Source: Promethearchaeota archaeon (lineage in GTDB: Archaea > Asgardarchaeota > Lokiarchaeia > Sigynarchaeales > SOKP01). Taken from it: a stretch of 36,895 bases of DNA. This document shows, one piece after another, positions 1 through 8,466 of this stretch. The notes beneath the pieces are model-generated. The model was not told the DNA's origin. It saw nothing but the letters and a program-made list of their open reading frames with translations, and did no database searches. Made by a program: the position numbers and the translations under genes. The stretch lies in the NCBI GenBank assembly GCA_019894875.1, contig JAGXNR010000024.1, forward strand, positions 1 through 36,895, given 5' to 3'. Within the stretch, counting starts at the first letter, position 1. Each line of letters begins with the position of its first letter.

Positions 1-70
1 GTAATTCATATATACTAATGAAAATTAATTAAAAGATTTTTATAAGAGAACAATCTAATTTTATTGAGAA

Positions 71-577
71 ATGAAAATCAAGCAACGACATTTTATTCGT
101 AAATCAGAATTAAAACCTCTTAAAGAGGAAATCTTAAACCAATATGACGAAACCTTCATCGATCAAATATTTCCTAGTAAAAGTAATGTAGAACTTATAC
201 TAACGGAATCAGGAGACACATTATATGCAGTTAACAATGAATTAAAACTATGGAAATCTAAAGATGGATATGTTCCTGTATTAACTCTTCTTCTAAATAA
301 TAGAGTTGATCTAAAAACAATTGTTGTTGATTCTGGGGCGATTCGGTTTGTTGCTAATGGAGCAGATGTAATGCGACCTGGGATAACATTAATAGATCCT
401 TTAATCAAAAAAGGAGAGATTGTAAAAATTGAAGAAGAAACACATCATAGGGCATTAGCTGTAGGAAAAGCTATGTATGATGCTGCGGAAATGGAATCAA
501 AAGACTCTGGAAAAGTAATAGAGAATCTTCATACAATTCAAGATCCTATTTGGCAATTTGAAAAAGAATTTAAATAA
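71..577 (+). CDS. Archaeal PUA-domain RNA-binding protein (MCT-1/Tma20-like, DUF1947 + PUA)
   Basis: Likely RNA-binding protein of the archaeal family related to eukaryotic MCT-1/Tma20, whose members act around the ribosome or modified RNA. The 168-residue protein has the family layout: an N-terminal domain (about 1-75) starting with the typical basic segment MKIKQRHFIRKSEL, then a PUA domain (about 78-155). The PUA core is visible as VVDSGAIRFVANGADVMRPG, followed by a strand of the GEIVKIEEE type and the family-typical HHRALAVGKA. The ATG has no strong ribosome-binding site, which is common for archaeal first genes. Its 3' end overlaps the convergent gene at 570-869 by 8 bases. The family assignment is firm. 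The exact RNA target cannot be told from sequence. Confidence 0.88.
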   Translation: MKIKQRHFIRKSELKPLKEEILNQYDETFIDQIFPSKSNVELILTESGDTLYAVNNELKLWKSKDGYVPVLTLLLNNRVDLKTIVVDSGAIRFVANGADVMRPGITLIDPLIKKGEIVKIEEETHHRALAVGKAMYDAAEMESKDSGKVIENLHTIQDPIWQFEKEFK

Positions 578-869
578 ATTCTGCTTTTAAGATTGAATTT
601 AATAATGTTTTATCTTGTTCCATTAAATCATTCACCGAGTAACTTTCTGATTGATACGAATCCTGCAAGTATCCCCTTTCTCTATTTTTACACAAATTGA
701 GTATAATTCTCAAACCTTCTTCGAGAATATCCTTATTTTTTGTTTCATCTGATGCTTTTATTAGTTTTATGATCGAATTTGATTTCCAAATTTCGTTATC
801 ATGAATGGAGTCTTCTGAGCAAACAAATTCTTCAAATATATCATTGAAAAACTCAATTTCTGTTGTCAA
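570..869 (-). CDS. Hypothetical small acidic protein
   Basis: I do not recognise this 99-residue protein. It is acidic, predicted soluble and mostly helical, with no Cys cluster, signal peptide or membrane segment. The frame opens with TTG at 869. An AGGTGA-type ribosome-binding site lies about 14 bases upstream on the minus strand, which is rather far for a confident start. The 3' end overlaps the convergent PUA gene by 8 bases. Codon use looks like its neighbours, which slightly favours a real gene. No function is proposed. Confidence 0.45.
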   Translation of the reverse strand: MTTEIEFFNDIFEEFVCSEDSIHDNEIWKSNSIIKLIKASDETKNKDILEEGLRIILNLCKNRERGYLQDSYQSESYSVNDLMEQDKTLLNSILKAEFI

Positions 870-1360
870 GTTTAGTTTAAGTCACCTCAACCCTTAACTT
901 TTATAGAAATTATATCCCCAGTTATTAACTAGTAATATGTATGATGTTATGAATTTTAAACAGATTCATTTTAATGAATATACGTTATACTAATACATAC
1001 AATTCTATTTGCATGAAATCCTCTACATTTGGGGTAGAAATCATTGAAAATAAAAATACAGAGTGAAAATTATTGCAGAATTCTACATTTTTGTATTATT
1101 TTTTTGACGTTTTTAAACAATAATTAAAAAAGATTACCTTAGAACGGGCTTGAAAGAGTTAATAAACTCAGAATACAAGGATATCATGATTTTCCAATCG
1201 AAATTAATTTATATTAACCCTAAGTAAAAAAATTTTAGTAGCTGCTTCTAAACATTTTACTTTGTTATTTATAAACGAATTTGAAATCTTAATTTCTTGT
1301 GTAGTGTAAAGTAAAAGTCTCGTAATATCTGTGTGATATTGTGTTCTATGCATATTACAC

Positions 1361-1387
1361 GATGTTATAAAATGACTTGATGTTATA
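1361..1387. repeat. Short direct repeat GATGTTATA x2
   Basis: GATGTTATA occurs at 1361-1369 and again at 1379-1387, an 18-base period. An 8-base copy (GATGTTAT) lies near 940. This could be a tandem regulator-binding site upstream of the gene at 1487, but short AT-rich repeats arise easily by chance. Confidence 0.25.
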
Positions 1388-1415
1388 TTACATAGAGCTA
1401 TATATCGATGGTATT

Positions 1416-1444
1416 ATCGAGTATATTAAAACGCATATCTCGAT
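1416..1444. repeat. Imperfect inverted repeat upstream of 1487 gene
   Basis: ATCGAG at 1416-1421 is the reverse complement of CTCGAT at 1439-1444. With one bulged T the pairing extends through ATAT on both sides. It ends 25 bases before the GAGGT ribosome-binding site, where an operator or a 5' leader hairpin would be plausible. Evidence is sequence symmetry only. Confidence 0.25.
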
Positions 1445-1486
1445 GACTCATCATAATAACATAAAAAAGAGGTTGTGTGTGAAAAA

Positions 1487-1786
1487 ATGTCAATGTACAG
1501 ATCATATCTATTAAAGAATAACTTCTGGGCAAAAAAAGGGAATGAAAAAAATCCAGGAATGGAGAAGGTCTTTCTGAAACATGATTCTGAAGTAGGGGGG
1601 ATATATGCCATTATTCTAAATGATAAAAAAGGAATTAAAATGATGGTAGAAGGGAAAGAATACTATTTTAACAACTTTGATAAATTGGATTCTTTTTTGA
1701 CTCGTCTTCAGCAGAGAAAAGATGACTTTATGAAAATTCTTAGAAGGAAAGATATATCTCAGAAGTTAAGATTGCTAGATATTTAA
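1487..1786 (+). CDS. Hypothetical small basic protein
   Basis: Unrecognised protein of about 99 residues, rich in lysine and predicted soluble. The first half contains a hairpin-like segment (GGIYAIILNDKKGIKMMVEG) that looks like two or three beta strands. The second half is a charged helix ending in LRRKDISQKLRLLDI. Start choice: GAGGT at 1469-1473 lies 13 bases before ATG 1487 and 19 before ATG 1493, while the GTG at 1475 is almost on top of it, so one of the ATGs is more likely. Composition (beta hairpins then basic helix) would suit a nucleic-acid or ribosome-associated protein, but that is a guess. Confidence 0.5.
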   Translation: MSMYRSYLLKNNFWAKKGNEKNPGMEKVFLKHDSEVGGIYAIILNDKKGIKMMVEGKEYYFNNFDKLDSFLTRLQQRKDDFMKILRRKDISQKLRLLDI

Positions 1787-1876
1787 GGATTTATAATAAA
1801 ATTTTTCTGATACGTTATTTATTTATAGTTGATTATAGAAAAAGAAAATCAGAGAAAGCTTGGTAATTCAATCTGC

Positions 1877-3214
1877 TTATTTTATAATAACCTCCTTTTC
1901 AAACGCCTTAATCTCATCAGTGGTGAACCCAAAATGTTCCAAAATAGAAATTGAATCCTCCCCTAGAGTTGGGGCGCCTTTTCCGGGCTTTACCGGGTTT
2001 TTCGTGAACTTGATTGGGTGACCGATAGTTTGATAAGGACCTAGTTTGCTGTTTTCAAGATCCCAGATCATGTTTAATGCTTTAACCTGAGGATCATAGA
2101 AAAGATTTGCGCTGTAATTTACTGGTCCACAAGGTACCCCCACTTTTTCCAGAGTTTCGATCCATTCTTCAGTTGTTCTTTCTCGAAAACGTTTTTCAAA
2201 CGTTTCTTTCATTCCCAGTTGATTATTATATATGACATCATCGTTAATCTGGTTAAATGGAATCCCAGCTCCCTTTTCATATATGCCTATAACTTCACAC
2301 ATATCCTCTCTTTGCCGAGTCGTGAGTGCGGCAATACTCATAAAGCCGTTTGCGGTTTCATAAACCCGATAATACGGGAGTGAATATCTATCTGCAGGTC
2401 TATGATTACAATCAGGAACTTCGAGTATTCGGGTTGATTTAGGCATTTCATACCGAAGCCTTAAATAGGCTAATTCGTCAATAATCTCAGTATGAGTCTT
2501 TCCATGTTTAAAGGCATTGTTTAAAATTTCCAATTCCTCTTGATGCTTTTCCTTATCCAAACTTTCGATCTTTGCGAAGCCTGCAGCTCTCAAAGCCATA
2601 CCAGTGCAAAAGAGTGATGTTTCTATTTTTTGACCTTCTCCGGTCCTCGTTCTGTTAAACAGAGCCGATACAGCACTGAAGGCATTAAGCATGCCTGTAC
2701 CAATATCTATAAATGGACTTCCTCCAGGTCCACGTGGCTTACCTTCTTCATCAGAATAGGCGGCCATCATACCGGAAGCGGCATGTGCGATAATATCAAA
2801 ACCTTTACGCGCCTTGTAGGGTCCGACTTCACCAAATGCGGTGCTTGAGATGAAAATTAATCCTTTATTGATTGCTGATAGGGTATCATAATCAATTCCG
2901 AGCCTTTTAGCGACTCCTGGCGTATAATTTTGAATTACAATATCAGCCTTTTCAACCATACGGTATATTATCTTCTTTGCTTCTTCCTTTTTAACGTCGA
3001 GACAAAGACTTTTTTTGCCTCTGTTCACACTCAGAGCCATTCTTGTATTGCCTTTATATCGTTCCCATCTACCCCATCGTCTTTCTTCAGAACCGTCGGG
3101 GGGTTCGATTTTTATAACTTCTGCCCCTAAATCTGCAAGCAGAAACCCGCAGTATGGACCAGCGATGTATTCCGAAAAATCTAATACTAATATTCCATCT
3201 AAAATCCCTGGCAT
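1877..3214 (-). CDS. CaiB/BaiF family (type III) CoA-transferase
   Basis: Moves CoA between acyl-CoA and a free acid without phosphate chemistry; family members include formyl-CoA transferase and carnitine CoA-transferase. The 445-residue protein has the full fold: an N-terminal start of the type ILDGILVLDFSEYIAGPYCG, the LLADLGAEVIKIEPPDG motif (about 25-41), the NRGKKSLCLD segment (64-73), the GFD motif (about 138-140) and Asp170 in SPFIDIGTGMLNAF, which aligns with the catalytic Asp169 of formyl-CoA transferase that forms the acyl-aspartyl intermediate. Length is normal for the family (about 400-450). The substrate cannot be told. It stands alone on the minus strand, separated from the next gene by 113 bases, and may serve the CoA-linked enzymes elsewhere in the window. 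Confidence 0.9.
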   Translation of the reverse strand: MPGILDGILVLDFSEYIAGPYCGFLLADLGAEVIKIEPPDGSEERRWGRWERYKGNTRMALSVNRGKKSLCLDVKKEEAKKIIYRMVEKADIVIQNYTPGVAKRLGIDYDTLSAINKGLIFISSTAFGEVGPYKARKGFDIIAHAASGMMAAYSDEEGKPRGPGGSPFIDIGTGMLNAFSAVSALFNRTRTGEGQKIETSLFCTGMALRAAGFAKIESLDKEKHQEELEILNNAFKHGKTHTEIIDELAYLRLRYEMPKSTRILEVPDCNHRPADRYSLPYYRVYETANGFMSIAALTTRQREDMCEVIGIYEKGAGIPFNQINDDVIYNNQLGMKETFEKRFRERTTEEWIETLEKVGVPCGPVNYSANLFYDPQVKALNMIWDLENSKLGPYQTIGHPIKFTKNPVKPGKGAPTLGEDSISILEHFGFTTDEIKAFEKEVIIK

Positions 3215-3327
3215 CTTTATTATTCCACTTTAAAAATTATATATATTAACTAATGGATTTTATAGTTTTAATTAAGTTTTATAGATATGTATTGATTCAT
3301 CAGATCAAATTGAATTTCTACATATCA

Positions 3328-4935
3328 TTAAAAATACTCAGGTTGGAGACCTGTTTGGAAATGACGTAATCGTAATTGGGCTCCACGTGAAATTTTTACT
3401 TTTGGAATTTTATCTCGATTGACGTATAGTTCATTTACTGCAGCAACTGTATAATCAATGTGGGAATTATTGTATGCATTCCAGGGGAGTGCAAATCTGA
3501 CAAGATTTAAAATACCCTTCCTTTCTTCTGGTGCTTTTTTATCCCATTCAAAAGCAAATGGTCCTAATTCACAAGCTCTTATCCCATAATGTTTTACGAG
3601 TTCTATTGTGAACCCTACACCCCCAAAATCATCAATCCTTATATCCATACCCTCGAAGAATTTATCCATGTCAATATATACGGCATGACCCCCTGCGGGA
3701 AGGATTAACGGGACACCTTTCTCAGACAATTTTCTAGCAAATTCTCTTACTTGGAGGACTCTACTCTCTAGAACATTTAAGCTGACAATCTCATAGAGAC
3801 TTGAAGCCAATGCCATAATATCTCTACCACTCATTCCGCCATAGGAATCATTTCCAAAAGTTAAAATTTGCTTTTCTTTTAATAAGACACCAATATCCTC
3901 TTTTTTTGAAAATTTTTTGTGAAATTTACCTTGATCTCTGAAAAACAGGCCCCCTCCAATATTTGCTATTCCTTTTTTAAAACTTATGGTAAATCCATCA
4001 ACATAAGAAAACATTTCTTTAACTATACTAAGTATAGAATGATCTTGATACGCTTCTTCAAATTTTTTGATGAAAAAGGCATTTTCAGGAAATCTACATG
4101 CGTCAAAAAATAAAGGAATTTCATATTTCTGGGCGATATCAGATACTTCCTTAATGTTTTTCATTGAAACGGGTTGACCTGCTGCAGTGTTATTTGTAAT
4201 GGTAATAAAAATTAATGGTATAGATTCAACACCTTTAGCTAGAATTAATTCTTCTAGTCTTTTTATATCCATGTTACCTTTGAAAGGATTTCTTGTACCC
4301 ATTTGATCGTAAGGAAATTCATCCAAAAGAATTGGTGAGAATAAGTTCACGGGATGTATTTTATTAGCTGCTATATTTGCTTCGGTAGTATCGAAGTGAC
4401 CATTGTTAGGGATGTAATATTCAATAGAAGAATTCTTCTTTCTTAGAATTGGTCTAATTGTTGAGAAAAGGAGAAATTCCGCACAACGTCCTTGTGGAAC
4501 TATAAAAGCATTTGGACGAATAAGTTGATACTTACCCCCATTTACAAAACCTCCTTCATTTGAAGTGAGATAGAGATCATTCATTAATCTTTTTGTGTTT
4601 GTTTCACCAGAAAGAATTAAATTGATAAGCCTTTTAGGATTATTTCCCCTCTCAAAAATATCTCTAATCGCGTCTAATAATACATAATATCCCGTATTCC
4701 GACCATAAGACTCATCTCCATGAAAAATAGCAGCCCATTGAGAATCTGTCATCGTACCCGAACCAGAATCTGATAAAAAATCAAGAAATAATAAATCTGC
4801 AGGGAATGAAAACATGTTATACTCTGTTTTTTTTAATGCATATTCACGCTGCTCTTTTGTAACCTCCTTAATTGTCCTAACAACTAGTGGTTTATTAACG
4901 GGAATTGGAACACCTAATTCATTTTGCGGTTTCAA
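3328..4935 (-). CDS. Tryptophanase / tyrosine phenol-lyase family PLP beta-eliminating lyase
   Basis: Predicted pyridoxal-phosphate enzyme cleaving tryptophan or tyrosine (or a related amino acid) to pyruvate, ammonia and indole or phenol. Visible motifs: PQGRCAE (PLP phosphate region, about 147-153), NNTAAGQPVSM (248-258), FFDACRFPENAFFI with Asp278 and Arg281, and the PLP lysine in SFKKGIANIGG (Lys320/321). Substrate residues are mixed. FDTT with Asp182 matches the tryptophanase Asp137 position, the C-terminal LRHF and the ELGPF segment also look tryptophanase-like, but Arg371 in GGMSGRD matches Arg381 of tyrosine phenol-lyase. At 535 residues it is about 65-80 longer than the bacterial enzymes (456-471), partly through an insertion of about 45 residues (roughly 95-138). 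The start is TTG, supported by GGTGA at 4943-4947. The family is certain; the substrate is open. Confidence 0.88.
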   Translation of the reverse strand: MKPQNELGVPIPVNKPLVVRTIKEVTKEQREYALKKTEYNMFSFPADLLFLDFLSDSGSGTMTDSQWAAIFHGDESYGRNTGYYVLLDAIRDIFERGNNPKRLINLILSGETNTKRLMNDLYLTSNEGGFVNGGKYQLIRPNAFIVPQGRCAEFLLFSTIRPILRKKNSSIEYYIPNNGHFDTTEANIAANKIHPVNLFSPILLDEFPYDQMGTRNPFKGNMDIKRLEELILAKGVESIPLIFITITNNTAAGQPVSMKNIKEVSDIAQKYEIPLFFDACRFPENAFFIKKFEEAYQDHSILSIVKEMFSYVDGFTISFKKGIANIGGGLFFRDQGKFHKKFSKKEDIGVLLKEKQILTFGNDSYGGMSGRDIMALASSLYEIVSLNVLESRVLQVREFARKLSEKGVPLILPAGGHAVYIDMDKFFEGMDIRIDDFGGVGFTIELVKHYGIRACELGPFAFEWDKKAPEERKGILNLVRFALPWNAYNNSHIDYTVAAVNELYVNRDKIPKVKISRGAQLRLRHFQTGLQPEYF

Positions 4936-4942
4936 GTAGTTT

Positions 4943-4947
4943 TCACC
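4943..4947 (-). promoter_or_regulatory. Ribosome-binding site deciding the TTG start of the lyase gene
   Basis: On the minus strand GGTGA stands 7 bases before TTG 4935. No ATG with a comparable site is present nearby, so translation most likely starts at this rare TTG. Confidence 0.55.
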
Positions 4948-5062
4948 AAAATGAGTTTTTCAATATAAATAGCATTTTACAGTAATTCTTCAAGATTTAA
5001 TAATTTATAGCACTTGAATAAACTCACTTGAAATTTCAAAAAGATTATTACTTTCAAAAGAT

Positions 5063-5067
5063 AGGAG
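5063..5067 (+). promoter_or_regulatory. Ribosome-binding site AGGAG for the HTH/Fe-S protein
   Basis: AGGAG lies 5 bases before ATG 5073. It argues for this ATG as start and against the TTG at 5028 that opens the frame further upstream. Confidence 0.65.
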
Positions 5068-5072
5068 ATTAT

Positions 5073-6191
5073 ATGGCATCAGATCAAACGAATGATCCTT
5101 ATGAGAAAATATTACTAAACATGCGTGAATATCCTAACGATATTCCCATTAGTAATGATAAAATTTCAGAGGCATTTAAAGAATTTATCAAGTTACTATT
5201 TACACCTGAAGAAGCTGAAATTGCTCAGCATTTAACTGTTAGACCGAAATCGGTTAAGGAAATTTCAGAGAAACTCGGAAGAAGTGGAGAAGAAACAAAA
5301 AAGATTTTAGAAAAGATGACTGATGATGGAATAATTCAAGATATCGCAGGATATTCTTATTTCATAGCGATGCCACACCTATTAAACATGGGATTTAAAT
5401 ATTCAAAAACTTTTGAAAGACTTGGCAAAAAAGGTGCTGAATTATATCAGAAATTTTTCATAGAAGAAAAGTTCTATAAGCGATATGAATCTTCCGACGC
5501 GGGTACCCCAATCACGAGAATTGTTCCAATAGATCAATCAATTGATCATCAATCCCTTATCTCGAATGCTGAAGAAATACACGGAATAATTGAAAATTGT
5601 ATTGGTCCCGTTATAATAACAGATTGCCCCTGTCGTGGTCGAACAGATTTTTTAGGAATTAGAGAATGCAAAGATAAATATCCAATTCAGGAATCTTGTT
5701 TTCAAGTTGGTTTATTCGGAAAATATTTTTTGCAAAGAGGAGAAGGAAGAGAATTATCTCGTGAAGAGGCACATAAGTTAGTAGATAAATTAGCAAAGTT
5801 AGGTTTAGTGTTTACTACTGAAAACCAATTAAGTAACATGCATCAAGTAATCTGCTGTTGTTGTGCATGTTGTTGTGCGTTGTTGAGAGGAATGACTCGA
5901 TTTGAGGATAAAAATGAAAATTGTACTGCAAAATCTAATTATGTATCAAAAGTAAATCAAGATCTATGTAAAGGTTGTGGGTTATGCGCTGAAAGATGTC
6001 CCTTCCAAGCAATTATGATTGAAAATGATAAATCCGTTGTTGATTCTAAAAAATGTTATGGATGTGGAGTTTGTGCGGTTACATGTCCTACAGATGCGAT
6101 AAAACTTCATCGTATTGAGCGTTCTCGCATTTTTAAAAATCCATTAGAATTAATGGGAACTATATATCAAGAAAATAGAATCAATAAATGA
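5073..6191 (+). CDS. Winged-HTH plus multi-Fe-S cluster protein (probable redox sensor/electron carrier)
   Basis: A 372-residue protein joining three parts. The first is a winged-helix-like segment (about 43-95) with the LTVRPKSVKEISEKLGRSGE pattern of a DNA-binding HTH. The middle domain has a CPCRGRTDFLG motif (about 184) and a remarkable cysteine block, CCCCACCCALLRG (about 261-273). The third is a C-terminal 2[4Fe-4S] ferredoxin domain with CKGCGLCAERCP and CYGCGVCAVTCP. Proteins with this middle domain and a ferredoxin tail recur in anaerobes, but I know no assigned role. The HTH could make it a redox-responsive regulator of the nearby oxygen-sensitive enzymes, or it could pass electrons. 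It is divergent from the lyase gene (137 bases between starts) and ends 5 bases before the convergent sulfatase gene. The architecture is certain; the function is inference. Confidence 0.75.
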   Translation: MASDQTNDPYEKILLNMREYPNDIPISNDKISEAFKEFIKLLFTPEEAEIAQHLTVRPKSVKEISEKLGRSGEETKKILEKMTDDGIIQDIAGYSYFIAMPHLLNMGFKYSKTFERLGKKGAELYQKFFIEEKFYKRYESSDAGTPITRIVPIDQSIDHQSLISNAEEIHGIIENCIGPVIITDCPCRGRTDFLGIRECKDKYPIQESCFQVGLFGKYFLQRGEGRELSREEAHKLVDKLAKLGLVFTTENQLSNMHQVICCCCACCCALLRGMTRFEDKNENCTAKSNYVSKVNQDLCKGCGLCAERCPFQAIMIENDKSVVDSKKCYGCGVCAVTCPTDAIKLHRIERSRIFKNPLELMGTIYQENRINK

Positions 6192-6196
6192 ATTGA

Positions 6197-7699
6197 TTAA
6201 TTATAAGCATTTCGTTTAGGTGTGCGGGGTCTGGTACTTATAATTTCTCTTAAAAGTTTTTCTATAAGATGATTTTGTAATTCTTTATCAACATTCCATA
6301 AATTTTTTAGCTCATTTGGATCGTTTGAAAAATCAAAAATATCTCCGACGTCATTGTATCCATCATAGAGAGTTAAACGATGTTTTTCGGTTATTAAGGT
6401 TCGGAGTCTGAATACTTTATCTTCAACAATTTCTTCATCATGTTCTATTAAGATTTGTTGCCTAATTTTATTTTTTGGGTCTTTTAAAATGCTTGCTACA
6501 TCATATCCCTGCAAATTGTCAGGAATTAACTTCTTTTTAACTTCCAATAAATTTAAAATTGTACTTGGTAGGTCAACGGTACTTACTAAAGAATCGGATA
6601 TTCCGGGTGTTGTAACTTCTGGTATTTTCCATATCAATGGCATATTTATAACGCTTCGAAAATGTGCTGGACCCTTCAAGATAAGACCGTGATCTCCGCA
6701 ATAATCCCCATGATCGCTTGTAAAAATTACCATTGTATTTTCTGATAAGCCTGTTTTTTCAAGAGATTTAAGAATTCTGCCTACATTATCATCAATCATC
6801 GAAATTGTTCCATATGTTAGCGCGGTGAATATTTTTGCTGTTTCCTCATCTACCATTTGAGGGAGTAGGTGAACAAACCTCTTATCTTTTAATTGGCTTC
6901 CAAGAAAGGGATGGTTAAGTAAATTCTTCGCGTCTTTAAAGTTTAAAGGGAGTTCAATATCTTCTGGTTTATACATCTCTTTATATTTTCCTGGGGGACA
7001 CACAGGATGATGAGGATCGGGAAATGAACAATGAAGGAAGAAGTTATCTTTCTTGTATTTACCCTCAGAGAATCGTTCAATAAATTCTATAGATTTGTCT
7101 GCTATATATGTTGTAGGATATAGATCCTCAGGAATTATAGTTTCATAATATAATTTGAAGATATTTCCAAGGTTTTTTCTTAGATAATCCGCTTTTTCCG
7201 GATCCTTCTCTTGTAACCATTCAAAATAATTACCAGAATTAACATCACCATGTCCATTTACCATATAGAATTCGTCAAAACCATAATAAGGAATTGGAAT
7301 AGATGAAGATGGTAATTTCCCAATCATTCCGTTAGGAATCTCCTCATAGGATGAAACTCGTCTATCATTTGACTTAGCATAAAAATTGAAGTGCAATTTT
7401 CCGGCGTTGCATGTGTGATATCCAGATTCTCGTAAAATTCCTGATAATAAGGGGAGTTCCGGATTTAAATTAATACCATTTGATCGTGTACCGTGAACAC
7501 TTGGATATAAACCAGTAAAGAAACTTGCTCGATTTGGCATGCAGATGGGTGTTGAACAATAGTAATTTGTAAATCTTACACCTTCATTTGCTATACTGTC
7601 AATATGTGGTGTTTTTAAAACGGAGTTTCCTGCGCAACTTAAAGCATCAGCACGTTGTTGATCAGTAATTATAAATAATATATTCATTTTCTCACTCAT
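6197..7699 (-). CDS. Cytoplasmic type I sulfatase (Cys-type), paralogue A
   Basis: Hydrolyses sulfate esters (or phosphonate monoesters, since the families share a fold) using a formylglycine made from an active-site cysteine. The maturation motif CxPxR is present as Cys53-M-P-N-R57. Metal ligands are visible as ITDQQRAD near the N-terminus (Asp13) and TSDHGDYCGDHG (about 329-340), with a following GPAHFRSVINMPLIWKIP segment typical of choline-sulfatase/phosphonate-hydrolase-like members. The 500-residue length is normal. There is no signal peptide, so the substrate must be imported or made inside. It is the last gene of a four-gene minus-strand operon (21 bases after the membrane-protein gene) and a close paralogue of the sulfatase at 8467-9990. 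The maturase (FGE or anSME) is not in the window. Confidence 0.9.
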   Translation of the reverse strand: MSEKMNILFIITDQQRADALSCAGNSVLKTPHIDSIANEGVRFTNYYCSTPICMPNRASFFTGLYPSVHGTRSNGINLNPELPLLSGILRESGYHTCNAGKLHFNFYAKSNDRRVSSYEEIPNGMIGKLPSSSIPIPYYGFDEFYMVNGHGDVNSGNYFEWLQEKDPEKADYLRKNLGNIFKLYYETIIPEDLYPTTYIADKSIEFIERFSEGKYKKDNFFLHCSFPDPHHPVCPPGKYKEMYKPEDIELPLNFKDAKNLLNHPFLGSQLKDKRFVHLLPQMVDEETAKIFTALTYGTISMIDDNVGRILKSLEKTGLSENTMVIFTSDHGDYCGDHGLILKGPAHFRSVINMPLIWKIPEVTTPGISDSLVSTVDLPSTILNLLEVKKKLIPDNLQGYDVASILKDPKNKIRQQILIEHDEEIVEDKVFRLRTLITEKHRLTLYDGYNDVGDIFDFSNDPNELKNLWNVDKELQNHLIEKLLREIISTRPRTPKRNAYN

Positions 7700-7720
7700 G
7701 AATTCTACCCTACCTACTAC

Positions 7721-8443
7721 TTAAAACTTCATTTTTATATAATATATTCGTATCATTATAACTGTAAAATAAAGAATTATATCCGCTATAGATTTTGCAT
7801 TTAAAAAGAAGAAACATAAAATTAGTTCAGTAATTAATCCCAGAGCTAGGAAAACAACCGCTCTCATTTGAATCTTTTTTACTTCTCTTTTTCTATAGAG
7901 TAATTCTCCAAAAATCATGTTTATTGTTCCAAAGATTAGAATGTAAGAAACCATGTATGGATTTAGATCACCTATTACACCTATCCATGCTAGGACATTA
8001 AAAAGTAACCCAATACCTAATCCCCTAATAATCAAGATAGAGAAATAACTTAGTTTATCATTCTTATCCATACTATCAAGCTCTGTTTTTTTGATAAAAA
8101 AGATGGGAAAACTAATCAAATCGATAATAACGAAAAGAATCAAGAAGAGATAGATAATAATTCGATCTTCTGCTGTTCCTGTTAATATGTTTGTTAAAAT
8201 TGTTACGGAATTTAGAAAAGAAATTGTTCCACAGAAAATAATTAGCCTTCTTGTTTCATCCAATAGATTGTTCTTTAATATCCATATCATGCCCAAACCT
8301 AACAGAAGAAAGGAAATGCCAAATAATAATGTTGTAACTGAGATTGTCAGTAATCCCAAGGTCAAAATACTCACGAATAGGTGAACAATTCCAGAGATGA
8401 ATATCAAAATACTGGAAACTAATACAATTTTATTTGTAACCAT
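7721..8443 (-). CDS. Integral membrane protein between the two sulfatase genes
   Basis: Unrecognised 240-residue protein with about seven or eight hydrophobic segments (around 7-27, 30-55, 68-88, 93-115, 135-155, 160-180, 195-212, 217-235) and a basic C-terminal end. I see no transporter family motif. GAGGT precedes the ATG by about 7 bases. It lies 23 bases after one sulfatase gene and 21 bases before the other, so it is co-transcribed with both. A role in uptake of the sulfated substrate or in export of sulfate is possible from context only. It does not look like the SulP or TauE/SafE families. Confidence 0.7.
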   Translation of the reverse strand: MVTNKIVLVSSILIFISGIVHLFVSILTLGLLTISVTTLLFGISFLLLGLGMIWILKNNLLDETRRLIIFCGTISFLNSVTILTNILTGTAEDRIIIYLFLILFVIIDLISFPIFFIKKTELDSMDKNDKLSYFSILIIRGLGIGLLFNVLAWIGVIGDLNPYMVSYILIFGTINMIFGELLYRKREVKKIQMRAVVFLALGLITELILCFFFLNAKSIADIILYFTVIMIRIYYIKMKF

Positions 8444-8466
8444 AAATCTAACCTCGGATTATTTTA

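Larger units (their letters stand above)
870..1486. other. About 600 bases without a recognisable gene
   Basis: Very AT-rich stretch between the small minus-strand gene and the next plus-strand gene. I see no tRNA, rRNA or long open frame. The right half (about 1360-1445) carries short direct and inverted repeats, listed separately, and ends in a GAGGT ribosome-binding site at 1469-1473. It probably holds the divergent promoters of both flanking genes. Confidence 0.5.

Noticed and set aside
870..1486. Possible tRNA or small RNA in the long gap
   Set aside because: No cloverleaf, CCA-ready acceptor stem or GC-rich island could be found by eye. A tRNAscan or covariance search would settle it.
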